Assembly: GCF_900104575.1 (NCBI RefSeq)
Contig: NZ_LT629731.1
Coordinates: forward strand, 1,936,461 to 2,000,460
Length of the DNA: 64,000 bases
Reading direction: 5' to 3'
Source of the DNA: Bacillus tuaregi
GTDB lineage: Bacteria > Bacillota > Bacilli > Bacillales > Cytobacillaceae
Shown here: positions 1-8,702 of the stretch, one piece after another
Layout of the letters: every line of letters begins with the position of its first letter
Numbering within the stretch: the first letter of the stretch is position 1
The notes under the pieces: model-generated
Database searches by the model: none
Told to the model about the DNA's origin: nothing
Seen by the model: the letters and a program-made list of their open reading frames with translations, nothing else
Made by a program: the position numbers and the translations under genes

Positions 1-69
1 AGCTTGCAAATAAAGGAGCATATCCTATTAATATTATCATTGTTTGATAGAATGTTTGGAGATGATCCC

Positions 70-1074
70 ATGGAAATCTTTGAATGGCTGAATAATCAGC
101 TCCTCAAAATGGAATGGTTAAGCGACTTAGTTACTTTACTAGTGGAAAATGCTTTTGGTCTAAATGTAGGTAATAGGGTAGGGGGCAGCATTCATTTTTA
201 TATTTATGACGTCATTAAAATCTTTATCCTACTTTCCATTTTGATTTTTTTCATTTCCTATATTCAAAGCTTTTTTCCACCGGAGAGGACCAAAAAAATC
301 TTAGGCAGATTTAAAGGAACAACAGCTAATTTACTTAGTGCATTACTTGGTACGGTAACACCCTTTTGCTCTTGCTCATCTATTCCGCTATTTATTGGAT
401 TTACGAATGCTGGTTTACCGATTGGGGTTACTTTTTCCTTCCTTATTTCTTCACCGCTAGTTGATTTAGCTTCCGTTATTTTACTGGCAAGTATTTTTAA
501 CTGGAAAATAGCACTTGCCTATGTAGTGGTAGGGCTGGTGCTTGCGGTAGTTGGCGGTACGACTATTAGTAAACTGAAATTGGAGAAATATGTAGAACCA
601 TTTGTTTTTAATAATAAAATGATGGCTGCTGCCCAAGAAGAACTGACAACAAAGCAGCGATTAGTATTTGCAAGAGACCAGGTTATAGATATTATCAGAA
701 AAGTTTGGCTCTATATTCTCATAGGCGTCGGCATTGGTGCAGCTATCCATAACTGGGTTCCAGAATCCATTATAAGCTCACTTCTTGGACAAGATAAGTG
801 GTATTCTGTTCCTTTAGCCACCATTGTTGGAGTACCGATGTATGCAGATATATTTGGCACATTGCCGATTGCTGAGGCACTGGTTGCAAAGGGAGTAGGA
901 CTTGGCACGGCGCTAGCTTTTATGATGGCGGTAACAGCATTATCCCTGCCATCCCTGATTATGCTAAAAACAGTGGTTAAGCCAAAGCTTTTAGCCGTAT
1001 TTTTTAGTATTGTTACGATCGGTATTCTTATTATCGGCTATGCTATTAATAGTTTTGGTTTCCTTTTATTGTAA
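70..1074 (+). CDS. Permease of the ArsP/DUF318 (SO_0444-like) family
   Basis: Polytopic membrane protein of about 334 aa with roughly eight hydrophobic segments. The family signature TPFCSCSSIPLF is seen near residues 97-108, with C100 and C102 as likely thiol or metal ligands, followed by a second conserved stretch rich in Gly, Ser and Pro. Members of this family are thought to export metals, metalloids or organoarsenicals; the substrate here is not shown by the sequence. The open frame runs back to the window edge, but ATG at 70 has GGAG 8 nt upstream and gives the usual family start. A small thioredoxin-like protein follows 77 bp downstream, a common pairing that suggests thiol-dependent metal handling. 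Confidence 0.8.
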   Translation: MEIFEWLNNQLLKMEWLSDLVTLLVENAFGLNVGNRVGGSIHFYIYDVIKIFILLSILIFFISYIQSFFPPERTKKILGRFKGTTANLLSALLGTVTPFCSCSSIPLFIGFTNAGLPIGVTFSFLISSPLVDLASVILLASIFNWKIALAYVVVGLVLAVVGGTTISKLKLEKYVEPFVFNNKMMAAAQEELTTKQRLVFARDQVIDIIRKVWLYILIGVGIGAAIHNWVPESIISSLLGQDKWYSVPLATIVGVPMYADIFGTLPIAEALVAKGVGLGTALAFMMAVTALSLPSLIMLKTVVKPKLLAVFFSIVTIGILIIGYAINSFGFLLL

Positions 1075-1151
1075 GTAAGCTGACTTAAAGGAATCTAGCT
1101 TTGCTGGTTTCTTTAGATAATTAATTAAGCTATAAATAGGAGTGACTGACG

Positions 1152-1385
1152 ATGATTATTAAAATTTTAGGTACCGGATGTAAAAATTGCGTGAAATTAG
1201 GAGAAAATGCAGAAGCAGCAGTGAAGGATTTAGGAATTGAAGCGGAAATAGTAAAAGTAACAGATATGAAGGAAATCATGGCATATGGAATCTTGTCAAC
1301 GCCAGGGTTAGTTGTGGATGAAAAGGTTGTTTCATTTGGAAAAGTCTTAAAGCCTAAGGATATTGTAAAAATATTGGCTAAATAG
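1152..1385 (+). CDS. Small thioredoxin-family protein (redox-active disulfide protein 2 type)
   Basis: A 77-aa protein with a single thioredoxin-like fold. The active site is C10-K-N-C13 directly after the first beta strand, and the cis-Pro region STPGLVVDEKVV follows near residue 50. There is no signal peptide, so it is cytosolic. Proteins of this type (thioredoxin_3 domain) are typically encoded beside DUF318 permeases, as here, and may deliver electrons or metal to the transporter. It is likely co-transcribed with the upstream permease and ends just before a bidirectional terminator. Family assignment is firm; the partner role is inferred from gene order. Confidence 0.85.
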   Translation: MIIKILGTGCKNCVKLGENAEAAVKDLGIEAEIVKVTDMKEIMAYGILSTPGLVVDEKVVSFGKVLKPKDIVKILAK

Positions 1386-1426
1386 GTCAGATCAAATTTT
1401 TACATGTAATGTAAATCAAAAGTGGT

Positions 1427-1464
1427 AAAAAATAAACATACTAAAAATAGTATGTTTATTTTTT
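1427..1464. terminator. Bidirectional intrinsic terminator
   Basis: AT-rich perfect stem AAATAAACATACTA / TAGTATGTTTATTT with an AAAA loop, flanked by A-run and T-run. It lies between the convergent thioredoxin-like gene and resolvase-like gene and can serve both. Confidence 0.8.
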
Positions 1465-1470
1465 ATAAGA

Positions 1471-2013
1471 TTATTGTTCCAAATAACGATATAATGTAGA
1501 TTTACTGATACCTGTTGCCTCTTTAATCTCAGCAAGAGTATACTTTTTACTTTGATACATAGCTATGGCACGATCGACATTTTCGTCAGATTTTCTTGGC
1601 CGCCCTGCAATAATCCCTTTTTGTTTTGCTTCAGAAAGTCCTTTTTTCGTTTTCTCACTAATGACGTCACTTTGAAAATCTACTAAATGCTTGACCGTGT
1701 CCTTGAAAAGTGAGCCAGAAGCAGTACTCGTATCAACTTTCTCCTTCAAAGAGTATAAATATGCCTCTTTCATGTTCATAGATTCGAGCAGATCAACTAA
1801 ATGGCGTGTGGAATCAGCAAGGACAGATAGCTTTGTTACGATGATTTTGTCTCCTTTATTAAGGCCGTTGATCATTTTTTTAAGTTTAACCCTTTTTTTA
1901 GCAGAAGAATGTTCCTCCTTGATAATGAGATTACATTTAAGTTTTTCTAAAGTAGCCTGTTGTATTTCACCGTTTAGGTCGTCCTGTAACGGTCTAATAT
2001 ACCCGATTAGCAT
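1471..2013 (-). CDS. Resolvase-like protein with degenerate catalytic domain
   Basis: A 180-aa protein with the overall layout of a small serine recombinase: N-terminal resolvase fold, long helix (about residues 100-135) and C-terminal helix-turn-helix (about 150-180, TLAEIKEATGISKSTLYRYL). The catalytic residues are missing. Where active enzymes have R-V-S, this protein reads R7-P8-L9, so the nucleophilic Ser is absent. The DRLxR motif reads S63-V-L-A-D67, losing both active-site arginines. The HTH looks intact. It is therefore probably a DNA-binding or regulatory protein and not a recombinase. No inverted repeats or invertible segment are seen beside it. I recall similar degenerate proteins in other Bacillus genomes but could not check this. 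Confidence 0.75.
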   Translation of the reverse strand: MLIGYIRPLQDDLNGEIQQATLEKLKCNLIIKEEHSSAKKRVKLKKMINGLNKGDKIIVTKLSVLADSTRHLVDLLESMNMKEAYLYSLKEKVDTSTASGSLFKDTVKHLVDFQSDVISEKTKKGLSEAKQKGIIAGRPRKSDENVDRAIAMYQSKKYTLAEIKEATGISKSTLYRYLEQ

Positions 2014-2231
2014 GGCATTCTCTCCTACATCTCCTTACTTGCTTTTATCATACCATATCATTCTATTATAAATAAAAGCTTCAAATTCTCTCTTTTTCTG
2101 CAAAAGTAATTTTACTGGCGATAAATTGTCCCAAAATAGTTCCTTTTTGATTCGAAAGGTGATAGACTGTTCAAGTAAGTTTTTCGTTGTTATTATCATG
2201 TTTAATTAACATAAAAAGTATTTGGGGGAAG

Positions 2232-3701
2232 ATGAATTTGGTTGAAAGAATACAAAAAGAATGGTTTTCGAATGTGAAGGGGGACTTGCTTTCTGGTATT
2301 GTTGTTGCACTAGCCTTAATTCCAGAGGCGATTGCCTTTTCGATTATTGCAGGGGTAGACCCGATGGTTGGTTTATATGCCTCATTTACGATGGCTGTTA
2401 TTATTGCATTTGCAGGTGGAAGACCTGGGATGATTTCAGCGGCAACAGGTGCCATGGCATTAGTAATGGTTCCATTGGTTAGTGAGTATGGACTTCAGTA
2501 TTTATTTGCTGCTACGATTTTAACCGGAATCATTCAGATTCTTTTTGGCGTGTTTAAAGTAGCAAAGCTGATGAAATTTATCCCACGTGCCGTTATGATA
2601 GGATTTGTAAATGCATTGGCCATTCTAATCTTTATGGCACAAGTGCCGCACTTCATTGGAATTTCCACTTTGACTTACGTATTTGTTGCCATTACGTTGG
2701 TTATAGTGTATGTCGTACCTCGTTTTTTCAAAGCGATACCAGCCCCTTTAATCGCTATTTTGGTTTTAACTGCTGTTGCGATTTTTTCAGGAGCAGAGCT
2801 TAGAACAGTCGGAGATTTGGGCGCGATTACACAATCTTTGCCGCATCTATTATTTCCAAATGTTCCATTTACATTTGAAACACTAGCTATTATATTTCCC
2901 TATTCTATCTCCTTAGCGATAGTAGGACTACTAGAAAGCTTGCTTACAGCCTCGATTGTAGATGATATGACCGGAACAGAGAGCAATAAAAATCAAGAGG
3001 CAAGAGGGCAGGGTCTAGCTAACATTGTAACGGGGTTCTTTGGCGGGATGGCTGGCTGTGCCATGATTGGTCAATCTGTTATTAACGTGAAATCAGGTGG
3101 ACGTGGTAGATTATCGACCTTGATTGCTGGATTATTTTTAATTTTTCTGATTATTGTATTGGGTGATTGGGTTATACAAATACCCATGCCTGTCCTTGTC
3201 GGTATTATGATTATGGTCTCGATTGGCACTTTTGATTGGTCATCTTTTTCTTATTTAAGAAAAGCACCCCTAACAGATGCGGTCGTCATGCTTGTAACGG
3301 TTTCAATTGTCGTTGCTACACATGATTTGTCAAAGGGAGTTATTGCAGGGGTTATTTTAAGCGCCATTTTCTTTGTCGCAAAAATTTCTAAATTGAAAGT
3401 GATAAAGCAGGAAGAGAACAGCCAAGTACATTATGAAGTCGAAGGACAGTTATTCTTTGCATCTGTTGACGGATTTGTCGATGGATTTGATTTCACTGTA
3501 GAAGATAAAAAAATAGTGATTGATTTTTCAGCAGCGCATATTTGGGATGATTCGGCTGTTGGTGCGATCGATAAAGTTGTCATGAAATATAGGGAAAATA
3601 ACAATTTTGTTACCCTTCATAATCTAAATGCAGCAAGTAAAAAGCTAGTTGATAAATTGGCTGTCTTTAATGATACGGACGCAAGGCTGTCCATGCATTA
3701 A
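2232..3701 (+). CDS. SulP family anion transporter with C-terminal STAS domain
   Basis: About 489 aa with 10-12 membrane segments and a cytosolic STAS domain (roughly residues 390-489). The N-terminal sequence [18 protein letters not shown] is the SulP signature. Family members carry sulfate, bicarbonate or other anions; the substrate cannot be told. The start chosen is ATG 2232, a few bases after GGGGGAA; TTG 2238 is an alternative with better spacing. An UspA gene follows 26 bp after the stop, so the two are probably an operon. SulP-UspA pairs are common in Bacillaceae and suggest stress- or energy-linked control. Confidence 0.9.
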   Translation: MNLVERIQKEWFSNVKGDLLSGIVVALALIPEAIAFSIIAGVDPMVGLYASFTMAVIIAFAGGRPGMISAATGAMALVMVPLVSEYGLQYLFAATILTGIIQILFGVFKVAKLMKFIPRAVMIGFVNALAILIFMAQVPHFIGISTLTYVFVAITLVIVYVVPRFFKAIPAPLIAILVLTAVAIFSGAELRTVGDLGAITQSLPHLLFPNVPFTFETLAIIFPYSISLAIVGLLESLLTASIVDDMTGTESNKNQEARGQGLANIVTGFFGGMAGCAMIGQSVINVKSGGRGRLSTLIAGLFLIFLIIVLGDWVIQIPMPVLVGIMIMVSIGTFDWSSFSYLRKAPLTDAVVMLVTVSIVVATHDLSKGVIAGVILSAIFFVAKISKLKVIKQEENSQVHYEVEGQLFFASVDGFVDGFDFTVEDKKIVIDFSAAHIWDDSAVGAIDKVVMKYRENNNFVTLHNLNAASKKLVDKLAVFNDTDARLSMH

Positions 3702-3727
3702 TTCATGTGAGAATGGAGTCGAATGGA

Positions 3728-4147
3728 ATGTACAATAGAATATTATTAGCTGCAGATGGTTCAGATCACTCAGTAAGGGCTGCCAAGGAGGCTGTTAAGC
3801 TTGCCGCTTTAGGACGTGAATGCAAGATAACCCTTGCGTTAGTGGCGGATTTCGCAAAATCAAAAAATGAAGTTTTACATTTTTATGGAAAAGAAGAGCT
3901 TGATTTTGCTAGAAGGAAACGGCTCCGCGCTGTTGAAGTGGTGTTGAGAACTCATCGTACAGCCTATGATATTAAAATTCTACACGGTGACCCAGGACCT
4001 ACTATCGTTGATTTTGCCAATAACGAAAAGTTTAACATGATTGTAATTGGCAGCAGAGGGCTTAACTCCTTGCAGGAAATGGTTTTAGGCAGTGTAAGCC
4101 ATAAAGTGGTGAAACAGGCGAATTGCCCGGTCCTTATTGTTAAATAA
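3728..4147 (+). CDS. Universal stress protein (UspA family)
   Basis: A 139-aa single UspA domain. The nucleotide-binding signature is visible as GDPGP in mid-protein and GSRG-x9-GSVSHKV near the C terminus, so it belongs to the ATP-binding subgroup. Start ATG 3728 has GGAG 9 nt upstream. It closes the SulP operon and is followed by an intrinsic terminator. It is a close paralogue of the next gene, with the same length and very similar C-terminal half. The cellular role is unknown beyond general stress or energy signalling. Confidence 0.9.
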   Translation: MYNRILLAADGSDHSVRAAKEAVKLAALGRECKITLALVADFAKSKNEVLHFYGKEELDFARRKRLRAVEVVLRTHRTAYDIKILHGDPGPTIVDFANNEKFNMIVIGSRGLNSLQEMVLGSVSHKVVKQANCPVLIVK

Positions 4148-4161
4148 ATGTTGTTTCATCA

Positions 4162-4191
4162 AACAGTCTACTATTTATGTAGGCTGTTTTT
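4162..4191 (+). terminator. Intrinsic terminator of SulP-UspA operon
   Basis: Stem AACAGTCTAC / GTAGGCTGTT with a 7-nt loop, followed by TTTTTG. Confidence 0.75.
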
Positions 4192-4252
4192 GTCTATTTT
4201 ATAGAGTTTCTGTCTTAATTATTTACAGATAAAAGCTGAACCGTTAATATGT

Positions 4253-4267
4253 TTGTAAACGCTTACT
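4253..4267 (+). promoter_or_regulatory. CcpA catabolite-responsive element (cre)
   Basis: TTGTAAACGCTTACT matches the cre consensus WTGNAANCGNWNNCW at every position. It lies about 10 bp upstream of a TTGACA -35 box (4278-4283; -10 candidate GATAAA near 4303) ahead of the second uspA gene. A site just upstream of the promoter is compatible with activation or repression by CcpA. Confidence 0.6.
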
Positions 4268-4340
4268 ATCCTTGTGATTGACATGAAGACAAAATGATTC
4301 AAGATAAACTAGGTTTTCCTATTACTAGGGAGGGAATCAA

Positions 4341-4760
4341 TTGTATAAGTGCATATTGCTAGCAACAGATGGCTCAGAACACTCTAAGCGAGCTGCGGAG
4401 AATGCGATACATATTGCCAAAAACAGTGCTGAACATAAAGTGGATATAATCTATATTGTGGATCCTAGTAAAGCAAAGTCTGAAACACTTAGCCATTGGA
4501 ACTCAGACAGCTCTGGTGATAGGAGGAAAAAAAGAGTAGAAGAAGTGGAAAGAATGGCGAAAGAGTCCGGTATTTCTTATGAGATAAACTTTTTAACTGG
4601 AGACCCTGGTCCAACCATTGTAGATTATGCACATAAAAAAAACGCGGATATTATTATTTTAGGTAGCAGGGGTTTGAATGTTTTACAGGAGTTTGTACTT
4701 GGCAGTGTAAGTCATAAAGTGGCTAAACGGGCTCATTGTCCAGTATTAATAGTTAAATAG
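4341..4760 (+). CDS. Universal stress protein (UspA family), second copy
   Basis: A 139-aa UspA domain with the ATP-binding elements GDPGP and GSRG-x9-GSVSHKV. The start is TTG 4341, supported by AGGGAGGG 6-7 nt upstream; no ATG fits. It has its own upstream region with a perfect cre site and a TTGACA box, so unlike its paralogue at 3728 it is probably transcribed alone and linked to carbon status. The middle region (about residues 45-65) is more divergent and Ser/Lys-rich. Confidence 0.9.
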   Translation: MYKCILLATDGSEHSKRAAENAIHIAKNSAEHKVDIIYIVDPSKAKSETLSHWNSDSSGDRRKKRVEEVERMAKESGISYEINFLTGDPGPTIVDYAHKKNADIIILGSRGLNVLQEFVLGSVSHKVAKRAHCPVLIVK

Positions 4761-4860
4761 TAAATGAGCAGCTTCTTATCAGGGAGCTGTATTTTATGTG
4801 TGATCGTTTCTATTTACAAAACTTATTATTTTAATATAAAAAATAGGATAAAATTTTCTT

Positions 4861-4890
4861 AATAGATTGTAATCTAGATTACAATCTATT
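4861..4890. promoter_or_regulatory. Perfect 30-bp palindrome, probable operator
   Basis: Every base of 4861-4890 pairs in the inverted repeat; the core is TGTAATCTAGATTACA. A -10 box TATAAT sits at 4906-4911 and the right arm of the palindrome covers the place where the -35 box should be. No T-run follows, so it is not a terminator. This is the expected layout for a repressor operator (dimeric MarR, TetR or GntR type) controlling the 3-hydroxyacyl-CoA dehydrogenase at 5010. The regulator is not identifiable here. Confidence 0.7.
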
Positions 4891-5009
4891 CCACATTGCT
4901 AGTGTTATAATGAGTAAAACAAACAAATATTAAATGACCTTAGGCATCTATCCACATGAAGCACTTGAGTCATAATTTGAAACTACATGAAACGAAAAGG
5001 GGTATTCAC

Positions 5010-5966
5010 ATGCAAAATATGGCCGTACTTGGAGCAGGAATCATGGGACATGGTGTTGCTCAATTATTTGCCCAAGCGGGTAAAAATGTAAAAATCCAAG
5101 CAAGGAGAGAATCTTCTTTAGAAAAAGCTAGAGAGCTGATTACGAATAGCCTTCAAATTATGGTAGAAAAAGAAATGACAACTGCCATAGAAATGAATCA
5201 GGCATTAGCACGTATCACCTATACAACAGATTTACGTGAAGCGATTGACGGTGCAGACTTTATTCTTGAATCGATTCCTGAGGTTCTTGAGACAAAATTA
5301 GCGACATACGAAATCATTGAAAGCGTTGTCTCTGAAAAAACGATCATTGCTTCCAATACATCAACGTTTCCATTAAAGGAATTAACACAAAACGCAAAGC
5401 ATCCGGAAAGATTCATAATTACACACTATTTTAACCCGCCACAAATTGTACCGGTAGTGGAAATTGCTCAATTCGAAAAAACGGACCAAAAGGTAGTTCA
5501 AGCTACTTATGATTTAATGAAAGAAATTGGTAAAGCTCCGGTTGTGCTACAAAAAGAAATTACAGGCTTTATCGTGAACCGTGTTCAAGTAGCTTACCTG
5601 CGTGAATGCTTCAATTTAATTGAACAAGGAATTTGTACAGCGGAAGATATCGATATCGCAACAAGAGGAAGCATGGGCTTTAAATGGGCTTTCTGTGGAC
5701 CTTTAGAGAGTCAGGATTTAGCTGGACTTGAAACAACAAGAGCGATGGTAGGCAACATCATGAAGGATCTTTCCAATACAAGAGAGGTTCCAGCCTTCTT
5801 AAATGAAATGGTAGAAAACGGGGAACACGGAATCCGTACAAATAAAGGCTTCTACGAATATGACGATCATGGAGCAAAAGCCATTCATACACGTGATGAT
5901 CACTTCTTAGATTTGGCTAAATTAATCCAGCAAAAAGCAGAAAACAATACTGTTCCTGCAAAATAA
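5010..5966 (+). CDS. 3-hydroxyacyl-CoA dehydrogenase family protein
   Basis: A 318-aa NAD-dependent short monofunctional 3-hydroxyacyl-CoA dehydrogenase. The Rossmann motif is G8-A-G10-I-M-G13; the catalytic His is H139 in THYFNPP; the dimerisation domain follows to about residue 295. The start ATG 5010 has AAAAGGGG 7 nt upstream; an upstream ATG at 4956 lacks this. It differs clearly from the 3-hydroxybutyryl-CoA dehydrogenase at 16504 and stands alone behind a perfect palindromic operator, so it probably serves a separate acyl-CoA or hydroxy-acid substrate. Exact substrate unknown. Confidence 0.85.
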   Translation: MQNMAVLGAGIMGHGVAQLFAQAGKNVKIQARRESSLEKARELITNSLQIMVEKEMTTAIEMNQALARITYTTDLREAIDGADFILESIPEVLETKLATYEIIESVVSEKTIIASNTSTFPLKELTQNAKHPERFIITHYFNPPQIVPVVEIAQFEKTDQKVVQATYDLMKEIGKAPVVLQKEITGFIVNRVQVAYLRECFNLIEQGICTAEDIDIATRGSMGFKWAFCGPLESQDLAGLETTRAMVGNIMKDLSNTREVPAFLNEMVENGEHGIRTNKGFYEYDDHGAKAIHTRDDHFLDLAKLIQQKAENNTVPAK

Positions 5967-6048
5967 AAAGATTCGACCTTTACCATTTTAAACCTTTTAG
6001 CTGAAAACCATTTTACTTTACCCACCTTTAATAATAGAAGATAGAAAA

Positions 6049-6089
6049 GGGAGCTGCTTTAACTCGAGAATCAGCTCTCTCTTCTTTTT
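6049..6089 (+). terminator. Intrinsic terminator
   Basis: Stem GGGAGCTG / CAGCTCTC (one G-U pair) with a long loop, then TCTTCTTTTTG, 80 bp after the dehydrogenase stop. Confidence 0.6.
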
Positions 6090-6271
6090 GTCCTGATACA
6101 AAGCATCGTTCATTGAAAATTCGAAAATGAAGCAGGAACCTATATTGTAAAATAATAATGAGGATGCTTTAATTATCTATATAGTCATTTTATTTTTAGT
6201 CTAATGAATAAATTGCATGAGATTATGTGAATTGTTTAACATATGACTTATAGTCCATAAGGAGGGTGATT

Positions 6272-6535
6272 ATGACCATTTCAACGAAAAACATCCGAAA
6301 AAATAGAATAGGTTTATCAGTCAGAGATCAGATTATTGATGAGATTAGTAATCTCATTATTGTGATGGATATTCATCAATTAAATGGCTGGGAGGATATC
6401 GAGTTTGCTCAAATCGATAATCTGAGAAACTCTATGATTTCGACAGAAGAGCTTTATGTATTACGGGAGCTATTGGACAATAAATATGAGGAAATGCTCT
6501 ATCAATTGTATTTAGAGGAATATTATCTTCAATAA
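6272..6535 (+). CDS. Small hypothetical protein
   Basis: An 87-aa protein, start ATG 6272 with a strong AAGGAGGG ribosome binding site 6 nt away. The N terminus is basic (KNIRKNRIG) and the rest is acidic and helical, ending EEMLYQLYLEEYYLQ. No transmembrane segment or known motif is recognised. It is monocistronic, between terminators at 6049-6089 and 6562-6591. A real gene judging from its signals, but of unknown function. Confidence 0.7.
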   Translation: MTISTKNIRKNRIGLSVRDQIIDEISNLIIVMDIHQLNGWEDIEFAQIDNLRNSMISTEELYVLRELLDNKYEEMLYQLYLEEYYLQ

Positions 6536-6561
6536 TATGACTGTATGCTCAAAATGATGAC

Positions 6562-6591
6562 AAGTTGCCCCCTTATAAGGCAGCTTTTTTT
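6562..6591 (+). terminator. Intrinsic terminator
   Basis: Stem AAGTTGCC / GGCAGCTTT (one wobble) followed by a run of seven T. Confidence 0.7.
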
Positions 6592-6711
6592 ATTGGGTTA
6601 GATGTTGAATACCTTTGCAATATGTAAGCGTGCTGTATATAAGTATCTTACTTTTGTTTAAAATAGATAGAGAAGAAAAAGAAATGTACATACATTTTTG
6701 GAGGGAATATC

Positions 6712-7923
6712 ATGAGTCGATTGGATAGGCTCAGAATGGGGAAAGTGGAAACAAGACATTTTCAACAATTCAATGAGTTATTACGCTATGTATTTCAAGT
6801 CACGAAAAAGGAACTACAAATGGTTGGCTGGGAGGAGCGAGAAATTGCACTTGCCAAACTGCCTGTTTTGGAAAAAGCAGATGTACTTGGCTGGTTTGAT
6901 GGTGAAACATTGATATCGCAACTGGCTGTATACCCTTTCCGGGTGAATATTTTTGGCCGTACTTTTGAAATGGGTGGACTGACAGGTGTTGGTACATATC
7001 CTGAATATGCGAACATGGGGCTTATGAATAAGCTGCTACGACAGGCCCTTTTGGATATGCAGGAAAGGAAACAATCGATATCCTATTTATTTCCTTACTC
7101 ATTTCCCTTTTACCGCCGAAAAGGCTGGGAAATCATTTCTGATAAGATGACCTTTGAAATCAAGGACTACCAGCTGCCAAAGGCGAGAAAGGTACCTGGC
7201 TATGTTGAAAGGCTGGACACAGAGCATCCTGATATTCGCCAGGTTTACAGACATTTTTCTGGCATGCGTCATGCGGCTATGATTCGAAATGAATTAGCAT
7301 GGGATGAATATTGGAGATGGGATTTGGACGATCTAACAGCAGCTGTTTATTATGATGGAACACATCAGCCACTGGGTTATTTGTTATATTGGATATCGAA
7401 GGATGTATTACATGTGAAGGAAATGGTTTATATAAACCAGGAGGCAAGGATTGGTCTTTGGAATTTCATTAGTGCCCATTTTTCAATGGTATCTAAGGTG
7501 GTGGGAAGCACGTACACAAATGATCCTTTAGCCTTCTGGCTCGAGGATGGGGATATAAAGGAAACGATTGTTCCTTATTATATGGCAAGGATTGTCGATG
7601 TTAGACAGTTTATTGCCCAGTATCCATTTAGGGCTCTTGGAACAGAAATCCGTTTAACATTTGAGCTAGATGACCCCATTTTGGAATGGAATCAAGGGAT
7701 TTACACGCTCCATATATCTGAAACAGGTGAAGGAAAGCTCGTTCAAAGTGAAGAACTGCCTGATTTTTCCTTAAATATCCAAACGCTGACAACCATGCTA
7801 CTAGGTTACAAGCGACCATCCTATTTAGCTGTCATCGGTCGTCTTACAGGAAACAAACAAACGGTAGAGAGATTAGAAAGCTTGATTGAACGGGATACAC
7901 CCTATTTTTCAGATTATTTTTAA
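6712..7923 (+). CDS. Eis-like GNAT N-acetyltransferase
   Basis: A 403-aa protein with the Eis architecture: N-terminal GNAT domain (about 10-150, including the acetyl-CoA loop region GVGTYPEYANMGLMNKLL), a second GNAT-like half and a C-terminal sterol-carrier-like domain (about 300-400). Eis proteins acetylate amines on small molecules such as aminoglycosides or on proteins; Bacillus homologues are usually of unknown substrate. The start ATG 6712 has GGAGGG at 8 nt. It is transcribed alone, with a strong terminator behind it. Confidence 0.8.
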   Translation: MSRLDRLRMGKVETRHFQQFNELLRYVFQVTKKELQMVGWEEREIALAKLPVLEKADVLGWFDGETLISQLAVYPFRVNIFGRTFEMGGLTGVGTYPEYANMGLMNKLLRQALLDMQERKQSISYLFPYSFPFYRRKGWEIISDKMTFEIKDYQLPKARKVPGYVERLDTEHPDIRQVYRHFSGMRHAAMIRNELAWDEYWRWDLDDLTAAVYYDGTHQPLGYLLYWISKDVLHVKEMVYINQEARIGLWNFISAHFSMVSKVVGSTYTNDPLAFWLEDGDIKETIVPYYMARIVDVRQFIAQYPFRALGTEIRLTFELDDPILEWNQGIYTLHISETGEGKLVQSEELPDFSLNIQTLTTMLLGYKRPSYLAVIGRLTGNKQTVERLESLIERDTPYFSDYF

Positions 7924-7979
7924 ACAAATCTATGTAAAGATAAACTATTTTATACAACGGACAAAACAATAGAATTCCG

Positions 7980-8013
7980 CCGCACAGTGATATTTTCGCC
8001 TGTGCGGTTTTTT
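7980..8013 (+). terminator. Intrinsic terminator
   Basis: Perfect 8-bp stem CCGCACAG / CTGTGCGG and TTTTTT. Confidence 0.9.
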
Positions 8014-8117
8014 ATTAATATACTATTCTAAATTTTCTAATGTAAATTAAAGGAAATATCGTTTTGGGTATAGAAAGTATCTATATAATAGGATTGATTT
8101 AAAGGAGAGGAATACTT

Positions 8118-8594
8118 ATGCAAAAAGAATTAACTTATGAAGACATTCAGATAGGGGATCAAGCTGTTTTTTCAAAAACCATTTCGGAATTTGATATCTA
8201 TCAATTTGCGGGCATAACAGGGGATTTTAACCCGATGCATATTGACGAAGAGTTCGCGGATAAGACGATTTTTCAGGATAGGATTGCTCATGGTCTCTTA
8301 ACAGGTAGCTTTATCTCTACAGTACTTGGTATGAAGCTTCCAGGCCCCAATTCCATCTATTTATCGCAGAGCTTTCGCTTTACAGCTCCTGTCAAGGTAG
8401 GAGATACCATTAAAGCGGTGGTAGAAGTGATTGAAAAACAGGATCGTAAAAAATTTATTAAATTAAAAACACAGGTATGGAATCAACGTCAAGAAATGGT
8501 TGTAGATGGAGAAGCACTCGTGATGAAAAAACAATTAGAGATAAAAAAAGAACAGTCTGATATTGATAAGGTCTCAACAGGCGGAAAGCAATAA
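8118..8594 (+). CDS. MaoC-like (R)-enoyl-CoA hydratase
   Basis: A 158-aa single hot-dog domain. The hydratase motif is seen at residues 31-45 (AGITGDFNPMHIDEE), with catalytic D36 and H41, followed by the conserved DRIAHGLL and GPNSIYLSQSF. These enzymes hydrate trans-2-enoyl-CoA to (R)-3-hydroxyacyl-CoA, linking beta-oxidation with (R)-hydroxy acids; PhaJ is the best-known member. The C terminus carries a charged tail of about 20 residues. Start ATG 8118 with GGAGAGG. No PHA synthase is in the window, so a PHA role is not supported here. Confidence 0.85.
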   Translation: MQKELTYEDIQIGDQAVFSKTISEFDIYQFAGITGDFNPMHIDEEFADKTIFQDRIAHGLLTGSFISTVLGMKLPGPNSIYLSQSFRFTAPVKVGDTIKAVVEVIEKQDRKKFIKLKTQVWNQRQEMVVDGEALVMKKQLEIKKEQSDIDKVSTGGKQ

Positions 8595-8702
8595 AATAGA
8601 GCTTTTAGTGAAACGAGAAGATTCTTGAGGTGATTTCAGGGTTATTTTTTTCCTTCGCAGACTAAAAAGTATAAAATGGTAAGTAGAAAAGGAGTGAAAT
8701 AG

